Shown: positions 6,482 through 13,300 of the stretch, piece after piece
Layout: the number at the start of each line of letters is the position of its first letter
How positions within the stretch are numbered: the stretch's first letter is position 1
Origin: Planctomycetaceae bacterium UBA2972
Lineage (GTDB): Bacteria > Planctomycetota > Planctomycetia > Pirellulales > Pirellulaceae
Assembly (NCBI GenBank): GCA_002348315.1
Contig: DEAW01000058.1
Span: 1 to 14,907 of the forward strand
DNA length: 14,907 nucleotides
Reading direction: 5' to 3'
Program-made: the position numbers and the translations under genes
Notes under the pieces: model-generated
The model's input: only the letters and a program-made list of their open reading frames with translations
The model's database searches: none
Told to the model about the DNA's origin: nothing

Positions 6482-7750
6482 GTGTCAGAAGATTATCAGG
6501 TTCCATATATAAATCGGCCGGTAGTAGGTGAAGTACGACCGCCAGGATCAAAGAGCATAACGAATCGTGCTTTAATTTGCGCTGCTATGGCCGACGGAGT
6601 TACGAGACTACGGGATGCTTTGGATTCTGAAGATACGCAGGTCATGCAAACCGCCTTGTTACGACTAGGCATCGATGTCAAATGGGATGGACCGGATCTG
6701 GTAGTAGACGGAGGAATCGAACAGATCGGCAATCCCGAAGAGGATTTGTTTGTCGCCAATAGCGGTACAACAATTCGCTTTCTAAGTGCTATGCTCGCGG
6801 CAGTAGGTGGAAAATATACACTCGATGGTATTCAGCGAATGAGGGAGCGTCCGATTGCACATCTGAAAGACGCTTTAGTGGCCTTGGGTGTAAGTGTCGA
6901 ATGTGACGCAAATGGCTGTCCTCCAATATCTATCGATTCAGTTGGTTTTGTGAATCAGTCGTGTACGGTTTCGGGTGATATATCAAGCCAGTATCTGAGC
7001 GGCTTATTGATGGCGGCGCCTGCGGCGTCCCAGGCGATAATAATCGAAGTCGAAGGGGAACTGGTTTCAACGCCTTACATCGACATTACCACGAGTGTCA
7101 TGAGCAGCTTTGGTGTTGTGGTACAGGCATCATCCTATAACCAGTTTGAGATAGAAGGCGGTTCTAAATATAGGCCGTGTGTTTATTCGATAGAACCAGA
7201 CGCTTCGGCCGCAAGCTACTTTTTTGCTTTAGCAGCCGTGACCGGAGGGAAAATAACAGTCATGGGTCTTAGTCGCGACGCGATTCAAGGCGACATTGGA
7301 TTCCTGGAATGTCTTGTCAGAATGGGTTGTATTGTTGATTACGGTCCCAATTCGATCACCGTAGAAGGTCGGCCTTTAACCGGAATCGACGTAGATATGA
7401 ATGGAATCAGCGATACCGTTCCGACTCTAGGTGTTGTGTCGTTATTTGCAAACGGACCGACCAACATTCGTAATGTGGAGCATGTGCGACACAAGGAAAC
7501 CGACCGGATTACTGACTTGGCTAACGAATTACGCAAACTCGGTGCCCGTGTCGTCGAACGACAGGACGGGATGGTAATCCATCCTGGCGAATTAATCCCT
7601 GCCGCGATTGATACTTATAATGATCATCGTATGGCTATGAGTTTTGCGGTTGCCGGATTGTTGATCGATGGGACTGTCATCAGGAATCCCATGTGTTGCG
7701 AAAAGACGTATCCGAAATTCTTTTCGGATTTAGAGTCGTTACTAGCATAG
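6482..7750 (+). CDS. aroA: 3-phosphoshikimate 1-carboxyvinyltransferase (EPSP synthase)
   Basis: 422 residues, normal length. It transfers the enolpyruvyl group of phosphoenolpyruvate to shikimate 3-phosphate in the cytoplasm, the sixth step of chorismate synthesis. The family landmarks are all present: PGSKSITNRAL (21-31) in the shikimate-3-phosphate/PEP site, NSGTTIRFL (93-101), RERPIAHL (121-128), the SSQYLSGLLMA loop (168-178), catalytic Asp311 (ISDTVPTLG), HKETDRI with Glu339 (337-343), and YNDHRMAM (379-386). The SSQ-type loop and the Gly of NSGTT resemble class I enzymes. The start is GTG at 6482; the PGSKS motif would be too close to or lost from any later ATG, and only a weak purine-rich stretch precedes it. 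It follows the secreted PQQ-like gene by 24 bases, an unusual operon partner. Its 3' end carries two perfect hairpins and faces the convergent zinc-ribbon gene. Confidence 0.97.
   Translation: MSEDYQVPYINRPVVGEVRPPGSKSITNRALICAAMADGVTRLRDALDSEDTQVMQTALLRLGIDVKWDGPDLVVDGGIEQIGNPEEDLFVANSGTTIRFLSAMLAAVGGKYTLDGIQRMRERPIAHLKDALVALGVSVECDANGCPPISIDSVGFVNQSCTVSGDISSQYLSGLLMAAPAASQAIIIEVEGELVSTPYIDITTSVMSSFGVVVQASSYNQFEIEGGSKYRPCVYSIEPDASAASYFFALAAVTGGKITVMGLSRDAIQGDIGFLECLVRMGCIVDYGPNSITVEGRPLTGIDVDMNGISDTVPTLGVVSLFANGPTNIRNVEHVRHKETDRITDLANELRKLGARVVERQDGMVIHPGELIPAAIDTYNDHRMAMSFAVAGLLIDGTVIRNPMCCEKTYPKFFSDLESLLA
7710..7729. repeat. Inverted repeat (8-bp stem) inside the aroA 3' end
   Basis: ATCCGAAA (7710-7717) pairs perfectly with TTTCGGAT (7722-7729) across a four-base TTCT loop. 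It lies within the last codons of aroA and is followed nine bases later by a second hairpin. There is no T-run, so a classical intrinsic terminator is doubtful. Coding chance is a real alternative. Confidence 0.45.
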
Positions 7751-7757
7751 CTAGTAA
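7739..7757. terminator. Possible bidirectional terminator hairpin between aroA and zinc-ribbon gene
   Basis: TTACTAGC (7739-7746) pairs perfectly with GCTAGTAA (7750-7757) across an ATA loop. It overlaps the aroA stop codon and lies 11 bases from the stop of the convergent zinc-ribbon gene, the right place for a shared terminator. The stem is AT-rich and has no U-tract on either side, so intrinsic termination is unproven. Confidence 0.35.
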
Positions 7758-7767
7758 GAACGCATCT

Positions 7768-7992
7768 TTAACGAGGCTTCTTAGAAACGCCTTCATCCGA
7801 CAGTAGTTCGTCAATACGAGCTATGATTGCATCGCCTGACTCATATTCGTCGGTGGTTGTAATCGTATCATCGGCAACAAAATCGCCGCCACAATGGTTA
7901 CACATCATTTCTCTGCCAAGATATTCAATGCGAACCTGTAACTTGCGTCCGCAAGTGGGGCATTCCTTAACAAAAAAAGTGGTGTGCGACAT
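7768..7992 (-). CDS. Small zinc-ribbon protein
   Basis: 74 residues. Two CxxC knuckles, CPTCGR (11-16) and CNHCGG (31-36), separated by a basic beta segment (KLQVRIEYLGREMM), make a compact zinc ribbon; the acidic C-terminal half (TTTDEYESGDAIIARIDELLSD) is probably a short helix. Proteins starting with this pattern (CPTCGR, x-V/I-R-x-EYLG, C-x-H-C) are frequent in planctomycetes, as small stand-alone proteins or as the N-terminus of longer ones. Function is unknown; nucleic acid or protein binding is the general expectation for the fold. ATG at 7992 is preceded by GGAACA. It is a single minus-strand gene, convergent with aroA (17-base gap) and 149 bases downstream of the GT-C-like gene. A 7-bp hairpin lies 21 bases before the start. 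Confidence 0.8.
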   Translation of the reverse strand: MSHTTFFVKECPTCGRKLQVRIEYLGREMMCNHCGGDFVADDTITTTDEYESGDAIIARIDELLSDEGVSKKPR

Positions 7993-8141
7993 TGTTCCAA
8001 TTATTATCTAAGGAGCAATCCTATTGCTCATGCGTACAACTGGGGTTTCGAAAAGACTTAATTCCCCAAGAAGATCTCATTGTACCTTGAAGCGTTCCTA
8101 CCAGCAACGGGGAGCCCGGTAGCTGTAAAGATATGCTGTTT
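7993..8141. other. Intergenic region upstream of zinc-ribbon gene
   Basis: 149 bases between the stop of the GT-C-like gene and the start of the zinc-ribbon gene, both on the minus strand. No open frame is supported. The main structure is the hairpin at 8013-8029. A minus-strand GATAAT a dozen bases before the zinc-ribbon ATG resembles a -10 box, but it would give an almost leaderless transcript. The rest shows nothing I can assign. Confidence 0.4.
8013..8029. repeat. Perfect inverted repeat upstream of zinc-ribbon gene
   Basis: GAGCAAT (8013-8019), loop CCT, ATTGCTC (8023-8029): a 7-bp perfect stem with a three-base loop. It lies 21 bases upstream of the zinc-ribbon ATG on the minus strand. 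It could be a leader hairpin, a dyad operator, or a weak 3' structure for the upstream GT-C-like gene. There is no T-run. Confidence 0.45.
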
Positions 8142-9770
8142 TTAGTATGGCCATGGATTCTGCCAGGGGTTCAAAAAGGCATAATGTGCAGAATAAATGC
8201 TGATAGCTACGGCGATTATGAACAGTACCGTTAGGAAAAAGGATTTAGACACCGCGTTTAATCCTCTCGGTAAATGTAACGCATACAAAGGTACAATCCA
8301 AAACATCCAACGGAATCCACTTGCGACGCCTCCGTAATTCCGATCCTGCAGCGGCCGCATAACATAGAACAGAAATAGGATCAAGGTGATTGATAATGTG
8401 ATTCGGGATAACGGTGTCCAGAAAGCATGTTGAGCACGAAATGCCAGGAGGATTCCGAGCAGCCCAAAGATCCAGATTGGCGTGAGGGAAAAGAAACCAT
8501 GGTGACCAACGGTCAGATGAAGTAAATATTTTGAACGGGATGTTTCGCCGAGATCAACTCCTTCGGCCTGTCCCGGTAACCAATAACTTTTACGACCAGC
8601 TACTTCATAGTCGTACCAGTTATCCCAGTCGCGTAATTCATAAGTAGTCCCCTTACGAACCAATGCATACCTGACATTGTTCGAGTAATCAAAAATTCGC
8701 CACCTTCCCTGAGAAGGATGCTCTTCGACCCGATAATTACCCATGCCAGGCATCGATTCCGTAAGTAAATCCAGATTATCGGGTAAGATGCCGGCCACTA
8801 AGGAATCTCCGTCTTCTAAGGACAGTACCTCCAGTACTTTACCATCCGATCTGTGAGTGTATGGCGGTCGCCAGGAGTCATGTGCAAGATAGTTGATTCC
8901 GAGGTAGAGGAACGCAACTACTGCAATTGCTGGTACACCGAAGAAAATGGTGTTTCGAATGGATATAGTAAGCAGCCAAATTCCAACCAGACATAAAAAT
9001 GCCAAGGAAGGAAGTTCAAAGGTTACCGTCATAGCACAATAGAATCCGATTAGGACAAATCGTGCCGGATGGTTGTGTGGTTGCAGGCTGATCCTTCGAC
9101 ATTCAAGAACTGCCAGTAGTGAGAATAAGGCAGCAGGAAGGTGGTTGTTGAGACTGACAGCGAAAGTCGACAGAAACGTACCGAAACTGAGGGCGGTCAG
9201 ATAGAGATAATAGAGATGGTTATTGGTGATTTCCTGGTGACCGATTCGGGCCAGTAAGATCAGGATTAATGCAAATACCAATCCCTGATTAATGAAGGTA
9301 AGGATCTTGATCGTAAGCATCGGTGCTTCAAAGATATTCAACCCGGTAACTTGCTTCAGGAGCCAGTACTGAATTGCCACGATTGTGGTATATAGAGGTG
9401 GCTTGCTGGAATAGAAGTGTTCACGTCCTTTTCTATCGGAATGATAAACTTTGTCAATTGTTCCCCAATTGCCGAGCTTGCCTCTCCGGCGATCGACGTC
9501 GTCAATCACAAAGGTGTTATTCTCTACTAACGTCGCAACCGTTGCCCAACGACTGCGGTCATTGGCGCAGTGCATCCCTGTTACAGCCTCTCGGTTCTCG
9601 ATGAACTTCTGATCGCGTTTATCTGTTGGGTCGAAATATACGTGCCAAAGAATTGTGCGCCCTACGATAAGTAAAACGCTTAAGCAAATGATCAACCAGG
9701 CAGTCTTTGGAAGTCCTTTAGTGGATTTAGCTGTGAGTTGTTCGGCAGGAGACATGCTTTGATATCTCAT
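8142..9770 (-). CDS. Multi-spanning membrane protein, GT-C (PMT/ArnT-like) glycosyltransferase candidate
   Basis: 542 residues from ATG 9770, four bases after the stop of the GT2 gene. An in-frame ATG at 9827 would overlap that gene by 53 bases and adds only a polar stretch; ATG 9755 is also possible. Using the 542-residue form: one membrane helix at about 21-42, then an extracytoplasmic stretch with DRSRWATVATLVENN (71-85) and YSSKPPLYTTIV (120-131), then about eight hydrophobic segments between 150 and 295 and between 430 and 530. The loop pattern, an acidic residue after the first helix followed by a KPPL motif, resembles the PMT_2/ArnT type of lipid-linked-sugar transferase, although the overall similarity is weak. 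A hydrophilic extracytoplasmic insert of about 115 residues (299-415) is rich in Trp, Tyr and Asp. Its neighbours (GT2 and flippase-like protein) support a role in transfer of a lipid-linked sugar outside the membrane. The acceptor is unknown. Confidence 0.72.
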   Translation of the reverse strand: MRYQSMSPAEQLTAKSTKGLPKTAWLIICLSVLLIVGRTILWHVYFDPTDKRDQKFIENREAVTGMHCANDRSRWATVATLVENNTFVIDDVDRRRGKLGNWGTIDKVYHSDRKGREHFYSSKPPLYTTIVAIQYWLLKQVTGLNIFEAPMLTIKILTFINQGLVFALILILLARIGHQEITNNHLYYLYLTALSFGTFLSTFAVSLNNHLPAALFSLLAVLECRRISLQPHNHPARFVLIGFYCAMTVTFELPSLAFLCLVGIWLLTISIRNTIFFGVPAIAVVAFLYLGINYLAHDSWRPPYTHRSDGKVLEVLSLEDGDSLVAGILPDNLDLLTESMPGMGNYRVEEHPSQGRWRIFDYSNNVRYALVRKGTTYELRDWDNWYDYEVAGRKSYWLPGQAEGVDLGETSRSKYLLHLTVGHHGFFSLTPIWIFGLLGILLAFRAQHAFWTPLSRITLSITLILFLFYVMRPLQDRNYGGVASGFRWMFWIVPLYALHLPRGLNAVSKSFFLTVLFIIAVAISIYSAHYAFLNPWQNPWPY

Positions 9771-9774
9771 AGAA

Positions 9775-10746
9775 TTAGTTTTGGTCTTCGTCCAAAAGCG
9801 ATTCGCTAATTGCGTAGATCTGCTCATCGCGACTGGTTTGCTTGGTGATAAGTTCAGCTAGGAACCCGGTCATTAATAATTGGATCCCAATAATTACACC
9901 GACTAACGCAAAATAAAAGATAGCACGCTCATGCAGATGAATTGTAGGTTGGTCGTTAATCATACGATCGACGATCCAGCTCGTTGCTAAACCTCCGGTC
10001 AATAAACCGGATATACCGAAGCATATCAATCCAAGCGTCCCGACAAAATGCTGAGGACGGTGACCATATCCGGTTAGCATATAGACCGTCAATAGATCTA
10101 GAAAACCTTTTACGATCCGCCTGACACCATATTTTGAATAGCCGAATTGCCGTTTGCGATGATTAACAATGACCTCGCCAACCTTATATCCCCGAGCCGC
10201 GGCCAATACTGGAACGAATCGGTGTAGTTCACCGTATAGATGGACTTCCTGTAAGACTTCTCTGCGATAACACTTAAAACCACAGTTATGGTCGTGAAGT
10301 TTCACTTTGGTTAATGTACTGACCATCTTGTTGAATATCCGCGACGGGCCGACCTTATGCCATGGGTCGTATCGTTTCTTTTTCCATCCGCTGATGACAT
10401 CGAGTTGTTCTGATTCCAGCTTTTCCAGAAAATTAGGGATTTCTTCCGGGTCGTCCTGTAAATCGGCATCTAGGGTAAATACGACCTTGCCGGTTGCTTC
10501 CTTGAAGCCGGCGTTCAGCGCCGCGGCCTTTCCGAAATTACGTCGGAAGCGTATTCCTTTGATGCGTGGATCTTTGGTATGCAATTCCTTAATGCATTCC
10601 CAGGAGTTATCTGTGGATCCATCATCAATAAAGACGAGTTCGTATTCGTAGTTATGTTCGCCACAGACCTTAGAAAATTGGCGATGCAATTCCGGTAGGC
10701 TTTCTGCTTCATTAAAAACCGGTATTACCGCAGAGATAAATGTCAT
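9775..10746 (-). CDS. Polyprenyl-phosphate-type glycosyltransferase family 2
   Basis: 323 residues. I chose ATG 10746 over GTG 10752: GGAG lies five bases before the ATG, while for the GTG it would overlap the start codon. The GT-A domain shows SAVIPVFNEAESLPEL (near 5-20), VFIDDGSTDNS (38-48, nucleotide-binding DDG at 41-43), RRNFGKAAALNAGF (68-81), the metal-binding LDADLQDDP (92-100, DAD at 93-95), HDHNCGFKCY (151-160) and HRKRQFGYSKYG (196-207). Two membrane helices follow (about 234-258 and 277-298) with a charged tail. This layout matches dolichol/undecaprenyl-phosphate sugar transferases such as DPM1, GtrB and ArnC. It would transfer a nucleotide-activated sugar to a polyprenyl phosphate on the cytoplasmic face. 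It is tightly coupled to both neighbours (4-base gap downstream, 2-base gap upstream). The sugar cannot be told from sequence. Confidence 0.93.
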   Translation of the reverse strand: MTFISAVIPVFNEAESLPELHRQFSKVCGEHNYEYELVFIDDGSTDNSWECIKELHTKDPRIKGIRFRRNFGKAAALNAGFKEATGKVVFTLDADLQDDPEEIPNFLEKLESEQLDVISGWKKKRYDPWHKVGPSRIFNKMVSTLTKVKLHDHNCGFKCYRREVLQEVHLYGELHRFVPVLAAARGYKVGEVIVNHRKRQFGYSKYGVRRIVKGFLDLLTVYMLTGYGHRPQHFVGTLGLICFGISGLLTGGLATSWIVDRMINDQPTIHLHERAIFYFALVGVIIGIQLLMTGFLAELITKQTSRDEQIYAISESLLDEDQN

Positions 10747-10748
10747 TG

Positions 10749-11729
10749 TCACTCCAACGCTGATCTTGGTTTGCGTCTCATCAATATAAAGAAAAGTGAA
10801 GCAAAAAACAGCTCAACAAAGAGCCAAATCAATCTGAGGATTACTGCAGACGCTGCGGCCAAAGCTACCCCTACGATCGGTGTCAACAATGTGAGAATGA
10901 CGTATTCACGTATTCCAGCACCGCCAGGAAGCAGGGAGACAAACCCGGCTACCATGGCCAGAGCAACGGTAGATAGGATTATAGGAAAATCAGACCAACC
11001 TAATTGCGAAACAGAATGCTCTGATGGTATTGCGTAAAGAACTGCATGTAGACTGAATCCCAGAAAGCCCCACCCAACTGCAGACAACAGCCAAAACGGC
11101 CATATCGTCTTAAGTGTGAGAGATTCTATATCAACCACAAGAGACCCCTTAGATTTGCGTTTGGACAAGATGCTGATCACTTTTCGAAACAGGGGAGGCA
11201 TAGCAGGAATACCGGCTGCTATCGCCAAGCCAACGTTCAGATACAAAAGATAGTTGTCCTGATGTCGGTCATAAAAGATTGCCAGCAACAAGCCGGAAAT
11301 GACGGCGCCAACAGCCATCATTCCTAGTGTTTCTATGAAAACTGCCGCAACAGCGGGATTACGCTTGGTATGCACGCTGCAGACGCGTTCGCTACGTATT
11401 ATTATGACTAACGCCTTGCCTGGAACGTATTTACCAAGCTGGCTTAGCCAATAAGAACCTAATGACTCCGTACGCGAAGGCTGTTGGCCAAGTATTCTTA
11501 GAGTTCCATGCCAGAAACATGCAAAACATGTGAGTCCAAGGCTGTAGCTAATGGCGGCGATCGATAACCATTGGAATGATAGGTCCCTAAAACTCAGTTC
11601 GTATTCAGAAAAATCCTGTTGAGAAGCGATGATGGTTCGATAGATCATCCAAACGACAAGGCTGAATACAAGAAGTCTGGCGATGTTCAGAAGAGTCGAT
11701 TTACCGAATTGGTTAGGCTTTTCCGGCAT
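10749..11729 (-). CDS. Flippase-like integral membrane protein (lysylphosphatidylglycerol synthase TM / UPF0104 family)
   Basis: 326 residues with about eight membrane segments (near 15-33, 52-75, 125-150, 160-178, 208-235, 248-268, 277-300 and 300-317). Two family landmarks are present: SYWLSQLGKYVPGKAL (92-107) and SLLPGGAGIREYVILTLL (265-282). The family includes the membrane part of MprF and stand-alone proteins often found with polyprenyl-phosphate glycosyltransferases. There is no soluble aminoacyl-transferase domain, so lipid lysylation is unlikely. First gene of the three-gene glycosylation operon, ending in a stop that overlaps the GT2 ribosome binding site region. Transport of a lipid-linked sugar is inferred from this context. 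No Shine-Dalgarno precedes ATG 11729; an extended -10-like element is centred about 40 bases upstream. Confidence 0.85.
   Translation of the reverse strand: MPEKPNQFGKSTLLNIARLLVFSLVVWMIYRTIIASQQDFSEYELSFRDLSFQWLSIAAISYSLGLTCFACFWHGTLRILGQQPSRTESLGSYWLSQLGKYVPGKALVIIIRSERVCSVHTKRNPAVAAVFIETLGMMAVGAVISGLLLAIFYDRHQDNYLLYLNVGLAIAAGIPAMPPLFRKVISILSKRKSKGSLVVDIESLTLKTIWPFWLLSAVGWGFLGFSLHAVLYAIPSEHSVSQLGWSDFPIILSTVALAMVAGFVSLLPGGAGIREYVILTLLTPIVGVALAAASAVILRLIWLFVELFFASLFFILMRRKPRSALE
10752..10755 (-). promoter_or_regulatory. Shine-Dalgarno overlapping the upstream stop, deciding the GT2 start
   Basis: The minus strand reads GGAGTGACAATG: GGAG at 10755-10752, the TGA stop of the flippase-like gene at 10751-10749, then the GT2 ATG at 10746. 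The site lies inside the last codons of the upstream gene, suggesting translational coupling. Confidence 0.6.
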
Positions 11730-11829
11730 GGTAGAGTAGATTCATTAGGGCTGTTATACAGCTTTTATTTTAGCAATAAATATTTTATCGTACGTTCCTT
11801 TTCAATTTGTTAATCGTTGGTTTAAAAAT
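11730..11829. promoter_or_regulatory. Divergent intergenic region, flippase-like gene versus AI-2E transporter
   Basis: 100 bases, strongly AT-rich, between starts at 11729 (minus) and 11830 (plus). It holds the extended -10-like element for the minus strand. For the plus strand only AT-rich sequence (ATATTTTATCG near 11779-11790) is seen and I cannot place boxes. The AI-2E gene has no clear Shine-Dalgarno sequence. Confidence 0.45.
11759..11776 (-). promoter_or_regulatory. Extended -10 promoter-like element upstream of glycosylation operon
   Basis: The minus strand reads TTGCTAAAATAAAAGCTG, containing TGCTAAAAT with the -10 hexamer at 11772-11767. The predicted transcript start near 11760 gives a leader of about 30 bases to ATG 11729. 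It is identical to the element at 2791-2807 apart from one inserted A, and it sits at nearly the same distance from a start codon. Confidence 0.5.
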
Positions 11830-13281
11830 ATGGAAACGAATAAACTTAGACGGCTCATTTCGTTCCTTGTCCTATTAGGCATTATCACTCTTATTGGAAT
11901 CCTGTTTTATCGAGTGATGGCAGCATTCCTGCTTCCATTATTTCTCGCAGCTGTATTGGTCGTCATTTTCTCCCCCCTACACAAGAAAATCCTGACACGT
12001 GTCGAAGGTAAGCCTAGAACCGCAGCAGCCCTTACAACTTCAATTGTTGGAGTGTTGGTTCTTCTGCCAATAATCATTGCCGGAACTTATGCAGCAGTTG
12101 AGGGCAGTAAACTGGTTAAGAACATTACACCTGGTTACATTGCAGAAACGCTCGACGACTTCCGAAAAGTTTTCGACTTGCAAATCCCGAGTGAAAGTGC
12201 CGTGGTTGGTACAGATCAACTTCTCCAAAAGTTGGTCGATGATGTCGCCCTTCAGGAAAACGTGGCGGCTGTGCAAGAGACTTTTGCCGAATTGGACCGA
12301 TTGCGTCATCAGATAGTTGTAGAACCTGTACAGGAAGCGGCGACAACGCGGTTTGAAGAATATGTCGAGTTTCTTACAGAACTTCAGAAACGTCAGGATG
12401 ATCTGAATGTAAGTAGTGCATTGGATAATGGGATAAAACTGCGCGAAAGATTTGCCGCGTTTCGGACAGAGCTGTTAGGCGGTACTCTCAATGAGGCTTT
12501 AGTCGACACCGCTAATCCTACTCCTGGTGAACTTAAGGAACTTTCAAATAATCTACTTAATTCCAATGTCCGTAAGCAATTACTGCAGGCCGGGGCAAAT
12601 ACACTCGGGTATTTCATTTCACTGGCCGCTGGGATAGTAATTATGTTGATCGGCGTTTATTTCTTTTTGGTCGATGGACGTTCGATGGTTCAAACAATTC
12701 TAAAACTGTCACCTCTCAAAGCAGATTATGAAAAAATGCTGATCGATGAATTCGTTAGCATTAGCCGCGCAGTGGTTTTGGCAACGATTCTGTCGGCGCT
12801 GGCACAAGGTATTCTTGCCGGCCTAGGCTTTTGGATCGCCGGGATGGAATCCGTATTACTACTAACCTTCGCGGCGACGCTGTTTGCGATGGTTCCTTTT
12901 GTTGGAGCGGCAGTAGTCTGGTTTCCAGCAGCCATTTGGCTAATGATGTTTGCAGATAAAACCGGATACGGAGTATTTCTCATTATTTGGGGAGTTGGTC
13001 CGGTGTCGTTATCAGACAATATCGTTAAGCCATTAGTATTACAAAACGCTTCAAAGTTACATCCGATGTTTGCTTTGTTGAGTGTGGTTGGTGGCGTCCA
13101 GGCTCTTGGGCCAATCGGGATTCTCACAGGCCCGATGGTGGTGGTCTTCCTGCAAACTCTTTTAAATATTCTTCACCGAGAATTATCTACCATAGACGGG
13201 GAGGAGTTTGACGAATTGCTAGATGATTCCCCTGTCCATGAGGAAGCGGTTGAAGTGGAGAGTGAGGATACGGAAGCCTAA
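11830..13281 (+). CDS. AI-2E/PerM-family membrane transporter with enlarged loop and acidic tail
   Basis: 483 residues, longer than the usual 340-400 of the family. Two N-terminal membrane segments (9-55) and one at about 66-90 are followed by a hydrophilic, helix-prone region of about 160 residues (95-255) with charged stretches (EELDRL-type and TELQKRQDD) that could be coiled coil. The typical C-terminal half follows: YFISLAAGIVIMLIGVYFFLVDG (261-283), helices at 312-337, 342-372 and 378-392, the conserved PVSLSDNIVKPLVLQNAS (391-408), HPMFALLSVVGGVQALGPIGILTGP (411-435), and a last helix to about 448. The tail (455-483) is highly acidic. In other bacteria members export or exchange small solutes (sodium/proton antiport, TqsA with autoinducer 2), but no substrate can be assigned here. 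It is a single plus-strand gene, divergent from the glycosylation operon and convergent with the acidic membrane-anchored protein gene. Confidence 0.9.
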   Translation: METNKLRRLISFLVLLGIITLIGILFYRVMAAFLLPLFLAAVLVVIFSPLHKKILTRVEGKPRTAAALTTSIVGVLVLLPIIIAGTYAAVEGSKLVKNITPGYIAETLDDFRKVFDLQIPSESAVVGTDQLLQKLVDDVALQENVAAVQETFAELDRLRHQIVVEPVQEAATTRFEEYVEFLTELQKRQDDLNVSSALDNGIKLRERFAAFRTELLGGTLNEALVDTANPTPGELKELSNNLLNSNVRKQLLQAGANTLGYFISLAAGIVIMLIGVYFFLVDGRSMVQTILKLSPLKADYEKMLIDEFVSISRAVVLATILSALAQGILAGLGFWIAGMESVLLLTFAATLFAMVPFVGAAVVWFPAAIWLMMFADKTGYGVFLIIWGVGPVSLSDNIVKPLVLQNASKLHPMFALLSVVGGVQALGPIGILTGPMVVVFLQTLLNILHRELSTIDGEEFDELLDDSPVHEEAVEVESEDTEA

Positions 13282-13300
13282 TGGCAAGCACCTTAGCTTC
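13273..13300. terminator. Imperfect hairpin spanning two convergent stop codons
   Basis: GAAGC(C)TAA (13273-13281) pairs with TTAGCTTC (13293-13300) with one bulged C and an 11-base loop. Both stop codons lie in the stem. The position suits a shared terminator of the AI-2E gene and the convergent acidic protein gene, but no T-run follows on either strand, so this is tentative. Confidence 0.25.

Noticed and set aside
9771..9827. Longer start (9827) for the GT-C-like gene
   Set aside because: It overlaps the GT2 coding region by 53 bases, has no ribosome binding site and adds only polar residues; ATG 9770 gives a normal operon gap.
12040..13127. Several opposite-strand and frame-shifted open frames within the AI-2E gene
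   Set aside because: They have no recognisable motif, while the plus-strand frame has the full family pattern; they are shadows.
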